Below the pieces are notes generated by a model. The model saw only the letters and a list, made by a program, of their open reading frames with translations, ran no database searches and was not told the origin of the DNA. Shown piece by piece: positions 17,107 to 26,664 of a DNA stretch of 64,000 nucleotides. How positions within the stretch are numbered: position 1 is the first letter of the stretch; every line of letters starts with the position of its first letter. The position numbers and the translations under genes were made by a program. This stretch comes from Fusibacter ferrireducens (GTDB lineage Bacteria; Bacillota; Clostridia; Peptostreptococcales; Acidaminobacteraceae): positions 240,140 through 304,139 of the forward strand of contig NZ_JADKNH010000007.1 of assembly GCF_015352425.1 (NCBI RefSeq), given 5' to 3'.

Positions 17107-19101
17107 TCACTTATAAATCTCATGAAGCTTCATTTTATTGTAAATCGTTTTACGCGAGAGGCCCATTTCAAGTGCCACGCGGCTGACATTTCCCGCATGT
17201 CGATTTAAGAGCTCTATAATCCTATTTTTTTCTGTTTCTTTGGCGGCCTCTTTAGTGAGGACACGACAGGCCATTAAGCTTTCACCGACAACGTGCTCCT
17301 CTTTAGAAGGCGTCTCTTGAAAATTTCGAATGCGCTCTGGAAGGTGTTGAGGGAAAATGATGCCATTTTCAGCAAGATTGACAGCGCGTTCAACCACATT
17401 TTGAAGCTCTCTCACATTGCCAAGCCATGAGTACCTTTTTAAATACTCGTAAACGGAGCGATCCACTCGCACAGTGCGTTCCCTGTCATTACACAGTTTG
17501 TTCAAGAAGTGTCTAAACAGCAATGGAATATCCTCTACACGATTTCGAAGCGGCGGGATCATAATCGCCATAACATTGAGTCTATAAAAAAGATCTCTTC
17601 TGAAAGTCCCCTTTTCCACTTCTTCGAATAAATTTTTATTGGTTGCACAAATCAAACGTGCATTGACAGAGATCATCTTGTCACCGCCTATGCGGACAAT
17701 CTGCTTTTCTTGAATCACTCTTAGAAGCACCGTTTGATGTTCTAAAGGCATGTCGCCGATTTCATCTAAAAAGAGCGTGCCGCCTGCTGCCAATTCAAAT
17801 TTCCCGGGTTTCCCACCTCTTTTAGCACCTGTAAAAGCGCCTTCCTCATAACCGAATAATTCACTGCCAATGAGTTCTCTGGGAATTGCACCGCAATTAA
17901 GGGAAACAAATGGGGCATTGCACTGAGAGCTTTTATTGTGAATAGCCTGAGCAAATATCTCTTTTCCAGTGCCGCTCTCACCAGTGAGCAGCACATTGGA
18001 ATTGTTAATGGCTGTGAGATTCGCAAGGCGGATAGATTCTCTGATTTCAAAACTGCTGCCAATAATATCTTCAAACTGAAGTGAAGCGGTATAGCCGCCA
18101 AACCGGTCTAAAAGTTTCTGAACTTGTTTAACTTGTTTTAGCGTAATGAAGCTCCCTACCAGCGCCTCTTTTTCATTATAAATAGGCTCAGAAGAGATGA
18201 TGCAATCAAACGGTCCATTGGACGTATGAATAATCCCCTCAATATATGAACACGGTTTCAAGTAAAAGCAACCACTGCCAAGTGAGCGATGTCTAGGACT
18301 CACCATATTTTGAATCAGCATGCCTATCGCATCTTTCTTCTCCCTTCTTAGGATCACCTCTGCTGCAGGGTTCATCTCAGAAATCGAGCCATCTTCACCT
18401 ACGATTAAAACCCCATCTGAAACCATGTTGAAGAAGTTCAGTAATTTTTTATTTGCAAGTGCCAATTGTCTGTTTTTATTTTCTATTCGGAGTTGTGCCA
18501 TAATGGCCTCAGCAGTGGCCACAACCATCCCCAGCGTGTGACCATGTGACGCTTCAAATGGACCCGAAATATCCACAATACCGAGCAAATCCCCGTTCAC
18601 ATCGAAAATAGGCGCTGCCGAGCAAGTGAGTCCATGATGCTTTTTACAGTAATGTTCTGCGCCAGAGACTTGAACAGGTGCTTGCTCATACATGGCTGTG
18701 CCAATGGCATTGGTTCCAGCGACTTCTTCTTGCCAACTGGCCCCTAGGAAAAAATTCTTAGTCACAGGATTTTGCCAAACATCCTCATCTGCAAAAAGCT
18801 CTAACAGATAACCTTCTTCATTGACGAGAACCACCACAAACCCGGTTCCCCTTACAAATTTGTAAAGTTTCAACATAAAGGGATGTGCAATTTTGATCAA
18901 ATACGCCTTTTCCTTTAAGGACTCATCAAATGCTTCTTTGCTCAGTGATACATGTCTAGAATCATCCGTTGGCTCAACGCCATAATCTTTGCATCTAAGC
19001 CATGACTTATAAATTTCATCCTTCACACCATTTGATTTTAATTGTCCTTTGCCCACAAAAGATTCCCAGTTCTCAAGTAGCATCTCACTTTTTTTAATCA
19101 T
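17107..19101 (-). CDS. Sigma-54-dependent transcriptional activator, AcoR-like
   Basis: A 664-residue enhancer-binding protein. Residues about 70-210 are a GAF-type sensor as in AcoR; about 215-330 is a PAS region. The AAA+ domain (about 340-570) contains GESGTGKE (Walker A), the sigma-54 contact motif GAFTGA and the ATPase motif FLDEIGDM. A Fis-type helix-turn-helix closes the protein (NVSRVALEMGLSRKTIYNKM). Its gene lies directly upstream of the mop operon on the same strand, and a clear sigma-54 promoter lies between them. It very likely switches on mop in response to an aldehyde, alcohol or related metabolite. The ligand is unknown. Confidence 0.93.
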   Translation of the reverse strand: MIKKSEMLLENWESFVGKGQLKSNGVKDEIYKSWLRCKDYGVEPTDDSRHVSLSKEAFDESLKEKAYLIKIAHPFMLKLYKFVRGTGFVVVLVNEEGYLLELFADEDVWQNPVTKNFFLGASWQEEVAGTNAIGTAMYEQAPVQVSGAEHYCKKHHGLTCSAAPIFDVNGDLLGIVDISGPFEASHGHTLGMVVATAEAIMAQLRIENKNRQLALANKKLLNFFNMVSDGVLIVGEDGSISEMNPAAEVILRREKKDAIGMLIQNMVSPRHRSLGSGCFYLKPCSYIEGIIHTSNGPFDCIISSEPIYNEKEALVGSFITLKQVKQVQKLLDRFGGYTASLQFEDIIGSSFEIRESIRLANLTAINNSNVLLTGESGTGKEIFAQAIHNKSSQCNAPFVSLNCGAIPRELIGSELFGYEEGAFTGAKRGGKPGKFELAAGGTLFLDEIGDMPLEHQTVLLRVIQEKQIVRIGGDKMISVNARLICATNKNLFEEVEKGTFRRDLFYRLNVMAIMIPPLRNRVEDIPLLFRHFLNKLCNDRERTVRVDRSVYEYLKRYSWLGNVRELQNVVERAVNLAENGIIFPQHLPERIRNFQETPSKEEHVVGESLMACRVLTKEAAKETEKNRIIELLNRHAGNVSRVALEMGLSRKTIYNKMKLHEIYK

Positions 19102-19237
19102 GTAAACTCCTCACAAAACAACACCTTGGATACGCCTTTATTACAGTTTATTACCTATTGCAATTATTGATGCTCACGAATATGAGTTAAAATATCAAAA
19201 GTCAAAAATTAGGCACCTTTTTACACAACAATGCTAT

Positions 19238-19441
19238 TTATAGGAAGTGGCGTGATACAGCATAGAGTGGATAATTTATGCGAAACTGACCTTTGATATT
19301 CCAACTGTAATCTATTAATCGCAAAGAATGTGCCAAATCCATCAGATTCCCAAAACAATAACTTTGATCAGAGCTAAATTCTGTCCCATCCTTTGAATAG
19401 ACTGCGTTATTGTTTTCAAGTTTATATGTAATACGCCACAC
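19238..19441 (-). CDS. Possible small hypothetical protein
   Basis: A 67-codon frame from GTG that lies alone between the activator gene and a plus-strand gene. The amino acid mix (WRITYKLENNNAVYSKDGTEF) looks protein-like and soluble. No good ribosome binding site precedes the GTG and I recognise no family. It could be a genuine short protein, a remnant, or chance. Confidence 0.35.
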   Translation of the reverse strand: MWRITYKLENNNAVYSKDGTEFSSDQSYCFGNLMDLAHSLRLIDYSWNIKGQFRINYPLYAVSRHFL

Positions 19442-19478
19442 AAGTGAAACAAAAGTGTTTCCATTATGCGAAAAACTG

Positions 19479-19533
19479 TGAAATAAGTGTCACCTATTAC
19501 ACAATAGTGTAACACTTATTTCACAGTTAGTAC
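19479..19533. repeat. Long imperfect palindrome with GTGT-AC cores
   Basis: The first 17 bases, AACTGTGAAATAAGTGT, recur exactly as the inverted 3' arm; the inner part is imperfect around a 4-nt centre (ACAC). No T-run follows on either strand. The inner AGTGT-AC / GT-ACACT words resemble those near the mop promoter, so it may be a regulator-binding site or the core of a small repeat element. Confidence 0.6.
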
Positions 19534-19776
19534 ACAGCAGTTTCATCAATTTGCTTCTACTGCTTTGAATTGAAATCAAGTAATCCAATACAAAACGCAG
19601 AATATAACATAGTGGCAATTTTAGTCTAATAATGATCAAATGTAATAATATTCTATTTTTTCTTGACTAAGTAATTTTATAATGTTAGCATGATGTCATC
19701 GTACACGAAAAAAGGTAATTTTACGTTTTCTTCAATTTTTTGAAACAATACAAACGGAAAAGGTTAAGAGGTGAAT

Positions 19777-20469
19777 ATGAAAAATTCTAAAAAAATTGGC
19801 ACACTCTTATTCATTCTAGGCATATCTTTAATAGCAGTTTTATGGTATGCCAATGGCCTCAGAAAAGAAAATGCCGCACTCAATAAAACTTTGATAGAGA
19901 TGAGGCATACAATCGAAAATAGTCACCACTTAATAATTGATCCAACTGATAATTCAAAAATCACTGAAAATATAAGCCTTGATGACATTTCGATGACCTA
20001 TATTGAAAACAAGGTAAGATTCGTATTTTCCGATGAAGCTTTACAGGCTTTGGCATTGCCACTAGAGAAAGCGCCAAATCTTAGAAGCATAGAACCTTTA
20101 ACTGCAGTGACAGTTTTGGATTTAGTCTATTCCAATGATGAAGAATGGTATTATGTGAAGATACCCGTTTTGGATTCTCCCGTTAATGTAAAGGGCTGGA
20201 TCAGAGTTGATCAAGTTATTGAATTAGATAAAACCAATATCAATGAAATCAAAGCACCTGTTTATGTGAAAAAAGGCGCAAGCATAAACGTTCTTTGGAA
20301 TGAAGGTAACATTGACGAATCGGCTGAGTCAGAAATTTTAGAACATGATGTCTATGGCCGTATCATCAAAGAAGATAGCGGGCATTGTTACTTATCAACA
20401 CCAGGTGGCTTTGAATTTTGGATTAAAAAGGATGAACTCAGCTTTCCACAAGCCGAGCCTATCCAATAG
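19777..20469 (+). CDS. Membrane-anchored protein with SH3-like domains
   Basis: A 230-residue protein with one N-terminal membrane helix (about residues 6-26, IGTLLFILGISLIAVLWYA), a short coiled linker and an extracellular part. The region at about 100-150 (LTAVTVLDLVYSNDEEWYYVKIPV...VKGWIRVDQV) and probably 165-220 read like bacterial SH3 domains, which bind cell-wall peptides. The ATG at 19777 has AGAGGTG 5 bp upstream; a GTG two codons earlier is possible. It converges on the ABC transporter permease gene at 20555. Its role in the envelope is inferred. Confidence 0.7.
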   Translation: MKNSKKIGTLLFILGISLIAVLWYANGLRKENAALNKTLIEMRHTIENSHHLIIDPTDNSKITENISLDDISMTYIENKVRFVFSDEALQALALPLEKAPNLRSIEPLTAVTVLDLVYSNDEEWYYVKIPVLDSPVNVKGWIRVDQVIELDKTNINEIKAPVYVKKGASINVLWNEGNIDESAESEILEHDVYGRIIKEDSGHCYLSTPGGFEFWIKKDELSFPQAEPIQ

Positions 20470-20554
20470 ATTGAACCACATCATTTTGTTTGATATTTTA
20501 GCTTCCAACCCCAATATGTCATTGATCACAGCAGTCTCATGTGCGCCAATTTCA

Positions 20555-22873
20555 TCATTGGGCATTCACCACATTGACAATGCTCATACTTTCAATTTTT
20601 TTTGCCGGTAAGATAATCGCAATAAAAGTTGTCAGAATTGCAGCCGCTATCGTGACGGTCAAAACCGTTAACGGCGGCTCCCAAAGTTCTCCCCAATTTG
20701 ATGTAATCAGCCTTAAGAAGAAGAGTCGGTGAAAATATAACCCTAAAACACCTCCTGCAATGCTTCCTGTTATTGCATAAGTGGCTGCTTCAGCTCCAAC
20801 CACTTTTTTGAGCTGCTTGCCAGACATCCCCACCGCGCGCATGACGCCATAGTTGCTCATTCTGCTGGAAACACTTGCATTTACAGTATTGATGATGTTA
20901 ATTAAAGCAACCAGCGCAATGACTATCAAAAAGCCATAGACAAATACCGCCATAGTGTAGTAGCCTAGCTGAACTTCGTTATTCCGCTGCTGTTTGTCTA
21001 ACAGCATCATTTCAGATGTGAGCAAATTTCGAATCTGCGTAGAAACATCCGCCCCAACTTGCATATCAATAATGGTATAATCCGAAATATCGGTCAATCC
21101 AGTAAATGTTTTTTCAGAACAAACGATGTGCCAACTACCATTGCCCGAATCAAACGGCACATCAGAAATAATGCATGCAATCTGAATTTGGCGTGCCTCT
21201 CCTAATAAGTTTAATGTTAAAGGATCCCCAACATGCCAACCCAAATTTTGCGCCTGTTTATAGCTGACTGCAACACCATTGCCATTCTTAACATCGTCAA
21301 TGTTCCCTGAAATCATCATTTTATCAGCCCACTCAAATTGTGAATTGTCATAAGAAATCAACATTGCCGCACCAGATATTCGACTATCATTTGCCAGTAT
21401 ATCATCGTAGAACATACGACCGTATACTTTTTGAATATCGGGGATCGCTTCTAGTTCTTCAATTAGGGCATGGTCTATTAGCGTTGTCTCCTCAACGCCC
21501 TTAATGGACAGATCAGGTGCATAAGGCTTCAATGGATTTAAGGCATGGTTCATAAATGTGATCAGTACTGTAAAGCACAGAAACAGGATAATGCTAATCG
21601 CGAAGGACCCGGCAATCAATATCATGCTTTTGCCATTAGAAAACGCATGACGGAATCCCATTGCCATATCCACATGAAAAAAGTTGGTATTGGATGCTTT
21701 TTTTATTTTCAAATTATTCTTCTGATTAATATTGCCAGTTACCGCAGCCTGTGGGGACACTTTTGCCGCTCTATTTGCAGGTGATTTTGAAGCCAGCATA
21801 ACCACAAGAAAACCGATCACTGTACCTGCAATTACACCAACCCAACTGATCTGAAGCATCGGCATAGGCGGAATATCCTGTATACTCAGTGTGTTTAAAA
21901 AGAATACTGCTGACCATTGAACGCCACATCCAGCAACAAGCCCAATGGGAATGCCCTTCAGACAATACTGTAAGCCTTCTAGACGGATATAGCGTTTAAC
22001 TTGACTTTGTGTTGCACCAAGGCAACGCAAAAGTCCAAAAAACTGCGTCCGCTCTAATATGCTCATATTAAAACTGCTGGCAATCATGAACATGCCCGTC
22101 ATTGCAACAAGGATAAAAAGAGTGCCCCCTGTCAAATAGATGCCCTGCATGGATGAATCATCACTCTGTCCCATTAGTCCAAGCAGTCTGATATTTGTGG
22201 CAACCTGCTCGTCTGTCAAATGGTATTCAGCCTTGATTTCTGATAATGCTTGGTTAATCTTCACACCGCTCTTAAATTGTACATAATAGTATTCCTCATA
22301 TAAATCAGACGGCAGTGCACGCATACCACCCACAGACAGGAAAAGGCCGTGGGCATCACGCCCTTTTAAGCTGGAAAAATCGCCATATGTTCCAGAAATC
22401 TTATACTGCCGTGCCTGACCATCACTATAGACAACCGCTATTGTATCTCCAAGGGTAAGACCGAATTGTTCAAGCCCCTGCTGATCAAGAAGAGCCTCCT
22501 CAGAAGAAGCGGGATAGGCGCCCGTCACCACAGTTAGATTCATCTGCTTTGCCATATCCTTTTCACTGCTCTGAACATACAATGCCTTCCCTTGAAACGT
22601 TGTATCCTCGGCAATGCCTAGGAAACTGGATACCTTTACATCATCGCGATGTCCAATTTTTTCCGAAATATCATCCGATAACCCTGTGATCATAGCATGA
22701 AAGTTTCCATTTTGACGAATATACGCGTTGATTTGAGCCTTTACACTCATATCCGCCATGCCGAAAATCGCCGTCACCAACATGACGGATATGGCGATAC
22801 AGATCACGGTAAGTCGATTTTTCTTTTTGTGTACTTTTGCATATTCAGAAACAAGCCCAAGATAACTTTTCAT
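20555..22873 (-). CDS. ABC transporter permease, FtsX/MacB family
   Basis: A 772-residue membrane protein with an N-terminal helix (about 22-42), a large extracellular domain, an FtsX-like three-helix block (about 245-380), another helix near 415, a second extracellular domain and a second FtsX block (about 650-765). This duplicated plan is typical of permeases that extrude lipids or peptides or act mechanically rather than importing solutes. It overlaps the ATPase gene by 4 bp, and a two-component system is immediately upstream. That four-gene order is common for antimicrobial-peptide or cell-envelope stress responses. The substrate is unknown. Confidence 0.88.
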   Translation of the reverse strand: MKSYLGLVSEYAKVHKKKNRLTVICIAISVMLVTAIFGMADMSVKAQINAYIRQNGNFHAMITGLSDDISEKIGHRDDVKVSSFLGIAEDTTFQGKALYVQSSEKDMAKQMNLTVVTGAYPASSEEALLDQQGLEQFGLTLGDTIAVVYSDGQARQYKISGTYGDFSSLKGRDAHGLFLSVGGMRALPSDLYEEYYYVQFKSGVKINQALSEIKAEYHLTDEQVATNIRLLGLMGQSDDSSMQGIYLTGGTLFILVAMTGMFMIASSFNMSILERTQFFGLLRCLGATQSQVKRYIRLEGLQYCLKGIPIGLVAGCGVQWSAVFFLNTLSIQDIPPMPMLQISWVGVIAGTVIGFLVVMLASKSPANRAAKVSPQAAVTGNINQKNNLKIKKASNTNFFHVDMAMGFRHAFSNGKSMILIAGSFAISIILFLCFTVLITFMNHALNPLKPYAPDLSIKGVEETTLIDHALIEELEAIPDIQKVYGRMFYDDILANDSRISGAAMLISYDNSQFEWADKMMISGNIDDVKNGNGVAVSYKQAQNLGWHVGDPLTLNLLGEARQIQIACIISDVPFDSGNGSWHIVCSEKTFTGLTDISDYTIIDMQVGADVSTQIRNLLTSEMMLLDKQQRNNEVQLGYYTMAVFVYGFLIVIALVALINIINTVNASVSSRMSNYGVMRAVGMSGKQLKKVVGAEAATYAITGSIAGGVLGLYFHRLFFLRLITSNWGELWEPPLTVLTVTIAAAILTTFIAIILPAKKIESMSIVNVVNAQ

Positions 22874-23553
22874 TCGACGTGTCCCCCTAAATCCGTGAGG
22901 ATACCGTCTGACACCTGTAACACGCGGTCAGCTGCTGAAGCAAGGCTTCTGTTATGCGTAATCATGATAATGGTTTGCTGATAGCGCTTAGCAGCTGTTT
23001 TCATCAGTGAAATGACTTCGCTACTGTTTTGGCTGTCCAAATTTCCCGTCGGTTCGTCCGCAAGAATCAGCATTGGCCGTGTGATCAAAGCGCGGCCGAT
23101 TGCCACGCGTTGTTGTTGTCCACCGGAGAGCTGTCGTGGTAGATGATTTCGCCTGTCTTTTAGAGACAACACTGTAAGAATTTCTTCCACATAAGCCTGA
23201 TCTGGTTTCTTATAGTCAAGTAAAACAGGAAATGTGATGTTTTGCGCCACATTCAATTCAGGAATCAGGTTAAAAGCCTGAAAAATAAAGCCTATGTTTC
23301 TACGACGAAAAATGGTGAGTTTTTCATCGTTCATTTTAAATATGTCTTTACCGTCAATGAGCACTTTGCCCGATGTAGGCATATCTAACGCCCCAATCAT
23401 ATTGAGCAACGTACTCTTTCCTGAACCAGATTCCCCGACAACTGCAATAAATTCTCCTTTTGAAACCGAAAAGCTCACGTTTCTCAAGGCGTTGACTGCC
23501 GTTTCACCTGTTCCATAGGTCTTGCAAACGTCATTTACTTCCAATAAATTCAT
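22870..23553 (-). CDS. ABC transporter ATP-binding protein, MacB/LolD type
   Basis: A 227-residue ATPase with Walker [10 protein letters not shown] (about 40-48), the Q-loop in [13 protein letters not shown], the signature [15 protein letters not shown] (about 140-154), Walker [14 protein letters not shown] (about 160-172) and switch histidine in MITHNRS. These are all intact and match the LolD/MacB/SalX subfamily. It couples ATP hydrolysis to the permease encoded next to it (4-bp overlap). A 127-bp gap with a palindrome separates it from the histidine kinase gene upstream. Confidence 0.93.
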   Translation of the reverse strand: MNLLEVNDVCKTYGTGETAVNALRNVSFSVSKGEFIAVVGESGSGKSTLLNMIGALDMPTSGKVLIDGKDIFKMNDEKLTIFRRRNIGFIFQAFNLIPELNVAQNITFPVLLDYKKPDQAYVEEILTVLSLKDRRNHLPRQLSGGQQQRVAIGRALITRPMLILADEPTGNLDSQNSSEVISLMKTAAKRYQQTIIMITHNRSLASAADRVLQVSDGILTDLGGHVE

Positions 23554-23622
23554 TTGATCTCATCCCTTTCAAAATTGAGAGCACTTTTAATAAACAACTC
23601 AAATAGTGTATTCAAAATAAAT

Positions 23623-23645
23623 CCCACCTTTCTATAAAGGTAGGT
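23623..23645. promoter_or_regulatory. Palindrome between the kinase and ABC transporter genes
   Basis: CCCACCTTTCTATAAAGGTAGG is a near-perfect inverted repeat in the 127-bp gap. It could be a regulator operator for the transporter genes or a weak terminator after the kinase gene (minus-strand tail ATTTATTTT). Confidence 0.4.
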
Positions 23646-23680
23646 TAACATCTGCGCCTTACTCTCATATGAATTCTGGC

Positions 23681-24718
23681 TTACAATTTAGTAAGATTCA
23701 TAAAATTGATAACGAATACACTGCCTTCACCTAAAACGCTGTCTACCGCAATGCTTCCTTCATGTGCTTCCACGATTGCCTTTGCAAGCGGCAATCCAAG
23801 ACCTATGCCCTGCGTGTCTTTTGAAAAGCGACTACGATAAAATCGCTTGAAAATATGATGTATATCTTCTGGATGAATGCCACTCCCATTATCTCTTATG
23901 GTCACCTGTGTAATCATGGGCCGTTTCTGCCACTCTATGGCAATACGAGCCCCTTTGTCCGCATGGTCCAGGGCATTCTTCACAATATTGCTGAAGGCTT
24001 CTATTATCCAATTTTTATCACAATAGAGCAACACATCGCTGGGCCCAGACAAGAGGATCGTCTTTTGCTCTTGACTTGCGCGAAACTCAAAATGATGATA
24101 AATGTCATTCATTATATCCGCAATATTTTCAAATGATTTCTCTATGATGATCGCCCCTGCATCCAGTTTTGTGATCTTCAAAAGATTTTGAACGAGTATT
24201 TCTATTCGATCAATCTCTTTTTCCGACTTAACCGCAAATTCTCGCATGGCTGCCATGTCTTCGATTTCGTCCTGTAAAAGTCCATTGTAAATTGTAATGG
24301 CAGCAAGAGGCGTCTTCAGCTGATGAGAAATATCCGAAATCGTGCTCTTTAAAAATTCTTTTACCTTTTGTTCTTTTGCAGCATGAGCATCAAGTGCCGT
24401 GGCTAGTGTATTTATCGCATGAAATAGCTTGTACAAGCTCCCCTCGCGATCACAGTCAATACGCGCATCTGTTTCCCCTGAAAGATATGAATTTATTTGC
24501 GTGATCGCATCTTCTATGGTTTGATGCTGCTTCAGAAAATAAAAAAAACAACTGCCTAATACGCATACGGTAATGAAAAGGGAGAGTACGAAAATCGCAA
24601 GATTCAGCACGCCCCAAAACAACCATACGATAACTTGGGATAGGACTATAAAACTACCCAAGATGCAAGACATTAATATAAAAAAATTCCGAATATCTCT
24701 ATTTGTAAAAATGTTCAT
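23681..24718 (-). CDS. Sensor histidine kinase with short two-helix input
   Basis: A 345-residue kinase. Two N-terminal membrane helices (about 10-33 and 36-60) are joined by almost no external loop, so it may sense the membrane or the neighbouring transporter. A short linker/HAMP-like region is followed by the HisKA motif ISDISHQLKTPLAA (phospho-acceptor His near 134) and a HATPase domain with N-box FSNIVKNALDH, DNGSGI and GLGLPLAKAIV. It works with the response regulator 9 bp upstream and probably controls the ABC transporter genes downstream. Confidence 0.92.
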   Translation of the reverse strand: MNIFTNRDIRNFFILMSCILGSFIVLSQVIVWLFWGVLNLAIFVLSLFITVCVLGSCFFYFLKQHQTIEDAITQINSYLSGETDARIDCDREGSLYKLFHAINTLATALDAHAAKEQKVKEFLKSTISDISHQLKTPLAAITIYNGLLQDEIEDMAAMREFAVKSEKEIDRIEILVQNLLKITKLDAGAIIIEKSFENIADIMNDIYHHFEFRASQEQKTILLSGPSDVLLYCDKNWIIEAFSNIVKNALDHADKGARIAIEWQKRPMITQVTIRDNGSGIHPEDIHHIFKRFYRSRFSKDTQGIGLGLPLAKAIVEAHEGSIAVDSVLGEGSVFVINFMNLTKL

Positions 24719-24727
24719 TACGTTACC

Positions 24728-25414
24728 TCAACTCATCACGTTCCACTTATAACCCATGCCTCTGACAGTCAAAAGCATTTGCGGCTCACCAGGATTCTGC
24801 TCTATTTTCATTCTCAATCTACGAATATACACTGCCAGTGTATTATCGTCCACATAGTTTCCTTCCCCATCCCACAGCTTATCCAAAATTTTTTCTTTGG
24901 AAAGTATGTGGTTGGGATTTTGCATAAACAGACAAAGCAATCGGTATTCCAATGTTGTTAAATCCAAAAGCTGTTCACCTTTATAGGCCTGCCCCTGTAA
25001 CAATAATACCTTTATACCATTGGACTTGATCTCTGTATCCGCCTCAGCAAAATGCTTTGCCCTTCGGAGTAGAGCGTTAATCCGTGATAGGAGCACACCT
25101 AACTTAAAGGGTTTTGTGATATAATCATCGCCACCTATATCAAGCCCCTTAACGACACTTATTTCTTCATCCGATGCGGTTAAAAAGATAATGGGGACTT
25201 TGGAAACCTGGCGTACTTTTTCACATACTTCGAAACCCGAGCCATCTGGCAATGATACGTCCAAAATCAATAAATCGTATTTGTCGTCTACCCAGATGGC
25301 ATGGGCTTCTTTTATCGTTCGAGCTATGTCCAAATCAAACCCCTGTCTTTTCAGTAAACATGAAAGCCCGTCAATTAAGCTTAAATCATCTTCAAGAAGT
25401 AATAGTTTATCCAT
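24728..25414 (-). CDS. OmpR-family response regulator
   Basis: A 228-residue regulator. The receiver domain (1-115) has the acid pair in LLEDD, the phosphorylated aspartate in LLILDVSLPDG and the lysine in DDYITKPFK. The winged-helix DNA-binding domain (about 130-225) ends in the usual VRGMGYKW. The ATG at 25414 with GGAGG just upstream is preferred to a longer reading from 25432. It is first in the order regulator, kinase, ATPase, permease on the minus strand. Confidence 0.93.
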   Translation of the reverse strand: MDKLLLLEDDLSLIDGLSCLLKRQGFDLDIARTIKEAHAIWVDDKYDLLILDVSLPDGSGFEVCEKVRQVSKVPIIFLTASDEEISVVKGLDIGGDDYITKPFKLGVLLSRINALLRRAKHFAEADTEIKSNGIKVLLLQGQAYKGEQLLDLTTLEYRLLCLFMQNPNHILSKEKILDKLWDGEGNYVDDNTLAVYIRRLRMKIEQNPGEPQMLLTVRGMGYKWNVMS

Positions 25415-25648
25415 TTTTCCTCCATTGTCCATCCAGCGTTAGAAAGCTAGAACAAATCCAAGACTACCTTGCCCTCTAATTATGTCGTATTTTCACTGCT
25501 GTGTGTAAGGTATACTCATATTATATTTCTAGAGATAAAATAACACAAGCATGGCACTCTATAAGCTTTTTCTAAGTTTTTCACAAAATAGAATCATTTT
25601 CCACAAATTTCTTCTCTTCCATTTCATAAGAAATGCCCATGAAGAAGT
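25415..25648. other. Gap holding the probable promoter of the two-component operon
   Basis: No gene is seen here. On the minus strand TTACAC (25508-25503) and CATAAT (25484-25479) are 18 nt apart and could be a weak sigma-A promoter for the regulator-kinase-transporter operon. The rest is AT-rich without clear structure until the palindromic repeats begin near 25651. Confidence 0.3.
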
Positions 25649-25650
25649 AT

Positions 25651-25755
25651 GCATATATCAACATTTGAGCCATCTTTCGATGTCTCAAAACGATTTTCGC
25701 TGACGCTGTTTGAGGGTGAACATTCCTCAGCACAGCTTTTGGCTCAAATCTTGCA
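25651..25755. repeat. About 100-bp palindromic intergenic repeat, copy 1
   Basis: The copy begins CAACATTTGAGCC and ends GGCTCAAATCTT, giving near-complementary termini, with an inner CTCAAA...TTTGAG stem. It forms a tandem pair with copy 2 at a period of 102 bp and the two are almost identical. Neither strand carries a convincing gene. Confidence 0.85.
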
Positions 25756-25860
25756 TATAACAACATTTGAGCCATCTTTCGATGTCTCAAAACGATTTTC
25801 GCTGACGCTGTTTGAGGGTGAACATTCCTCAGCACAGCTTTTGGCTCAAATCTTGTTGTT
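25756..25860. repeat. About 100-bp palindromic intergenic repeat, copy 2
   Basis: Tandem copy of the repeat starting 102 bp upstream, ending TCTTGTTGTT. Termini CAACATTTGAGCC and GGCTCAAATCTTGTTG pair. Further copies are at 41281 and 43644. Confidence 0.85.
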
Positions 25861-25869
25861 TTAACTAAA

Positions 25870-25898
25870 AAATCGACTGGTCAAGAACCAGTCGATTT
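25870..25898 (-). terminator. Intrinsic terminator overlapping the stop codon of the ABC-2 permease gene
   Basis: AAATCGACTGGT (25870-25881) pairs perfectly with ACCAGTCGATTT (25887-25898) around a 5-nt loop. On the minus strand it ends in TTTTTT. The last codons and stop of the upstream gene lie inside the hairpin. Confidence 0.85.
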
Positions 25899-26663
25899 AT
25901 ATCTTAAAACGCCAAATCGCCAAATCATCAAACTTGGAATCAAAAACAAAAGACCATAGAGTGGCGCAAATGCATATATTATGGAAACTTGATGTGTTTG
26001 GTCCATTAAAAACTGCATGGGCACATAATTCACCATGCCAAAGGGAATGATCAAGGTAAAGAAAATTCTAAACCCCTTTGCATAAATCGTCAATGGATAT
26101 TGTGTCATTTCTCGTCCACCATCTGTGAAAATATTGGCGATTTCAAGACCTTGAACTGTCCAAAAGCACATACTGGCAAAGATGATGAATAAACCTGACA
26201 TGATGGCAATTCCGCCTATGATCATAAAAAAGACAGTCATGCCTTTTAGGAAAGTCCACTGAATCTCAATATGAGTAAGTGCAAGACTCAATACAAAGAG
26301 CCCTTGAAGTATCCGGGCTATTCTCGTAAAATCAATTTTCGATCCGAGCACTTGAAGGACCGTACTTCTGGGCCTCACTAAAATTCGATCAAATTCACCA
26401 TTGACGACAAGCGTTGAAAAGCCATCAAATCCTCTGAAGAACATCTCACTTATGGCAAATGAGAGATGAATCACACCAAACAGTAGTGCCACTTCATAGA
26501 AGTCCCACCCCTCTAAATTCCCAAATTGATCAAAGAGCAAGAACATAGCAAAAAATATGGAAAAGGGTACAAAGAACTGTCCAATGCAGAGCAAAATAAA
26601 CGATTTTTTATAGACCATCTCTGACCTAAATAGAACCTGAATATATTTGAAATAGATTCTCAT
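25881..26663 (-). CDS. ABC-2 type exporter permease (second subunit)
   Basis: A 260-residue protein with six predicted membrane helices, of the ABC-2 family type often annotated as DUF990-like. The ATG at 26663 has GGGAGG 5 bp upstream; a longer frame from 26699 lacks one. It overlaps or abuts the first permease gene, which stops at 26665. With that protein and the ATPase at 27465 it should form an asymmetric exporter. Such three-gene sets occur in many Firmicutes, and their substrate is not established. Confidence 0.88.
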   Translation of the reverse strand: MRIYFKYIQVLFRSEMVYKKSFILLCIGQFFVPFSIFFAMFLLFDQFGNLEGWDFYEVALLFGVIHLSFAISEMFFRGFDGFSTLVVNGEFDRILVRPRSTVLQVLGSKIDFTRIARILQGLFVLSLALTHIEIQWTFLKGMTVFFMIIGGIAIMSGLFIIFASMCFWTVQGLEIANIFTDGGREMTQYPLTIYAKGFRIFFTLIIPFGMVNYVPMQFLMDQTHQVSIIYAFAPLYGLLFLIPSLMIWRFGVLRYKSTGS

Positions 26664-26664
26664 C

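Noticed and set aside
25581..25864. Overlapping frames on both strands with duplicated peptide sequence
   Set aside because: They are translations of the two tandem 102-bp intergenic repeats, not genes.
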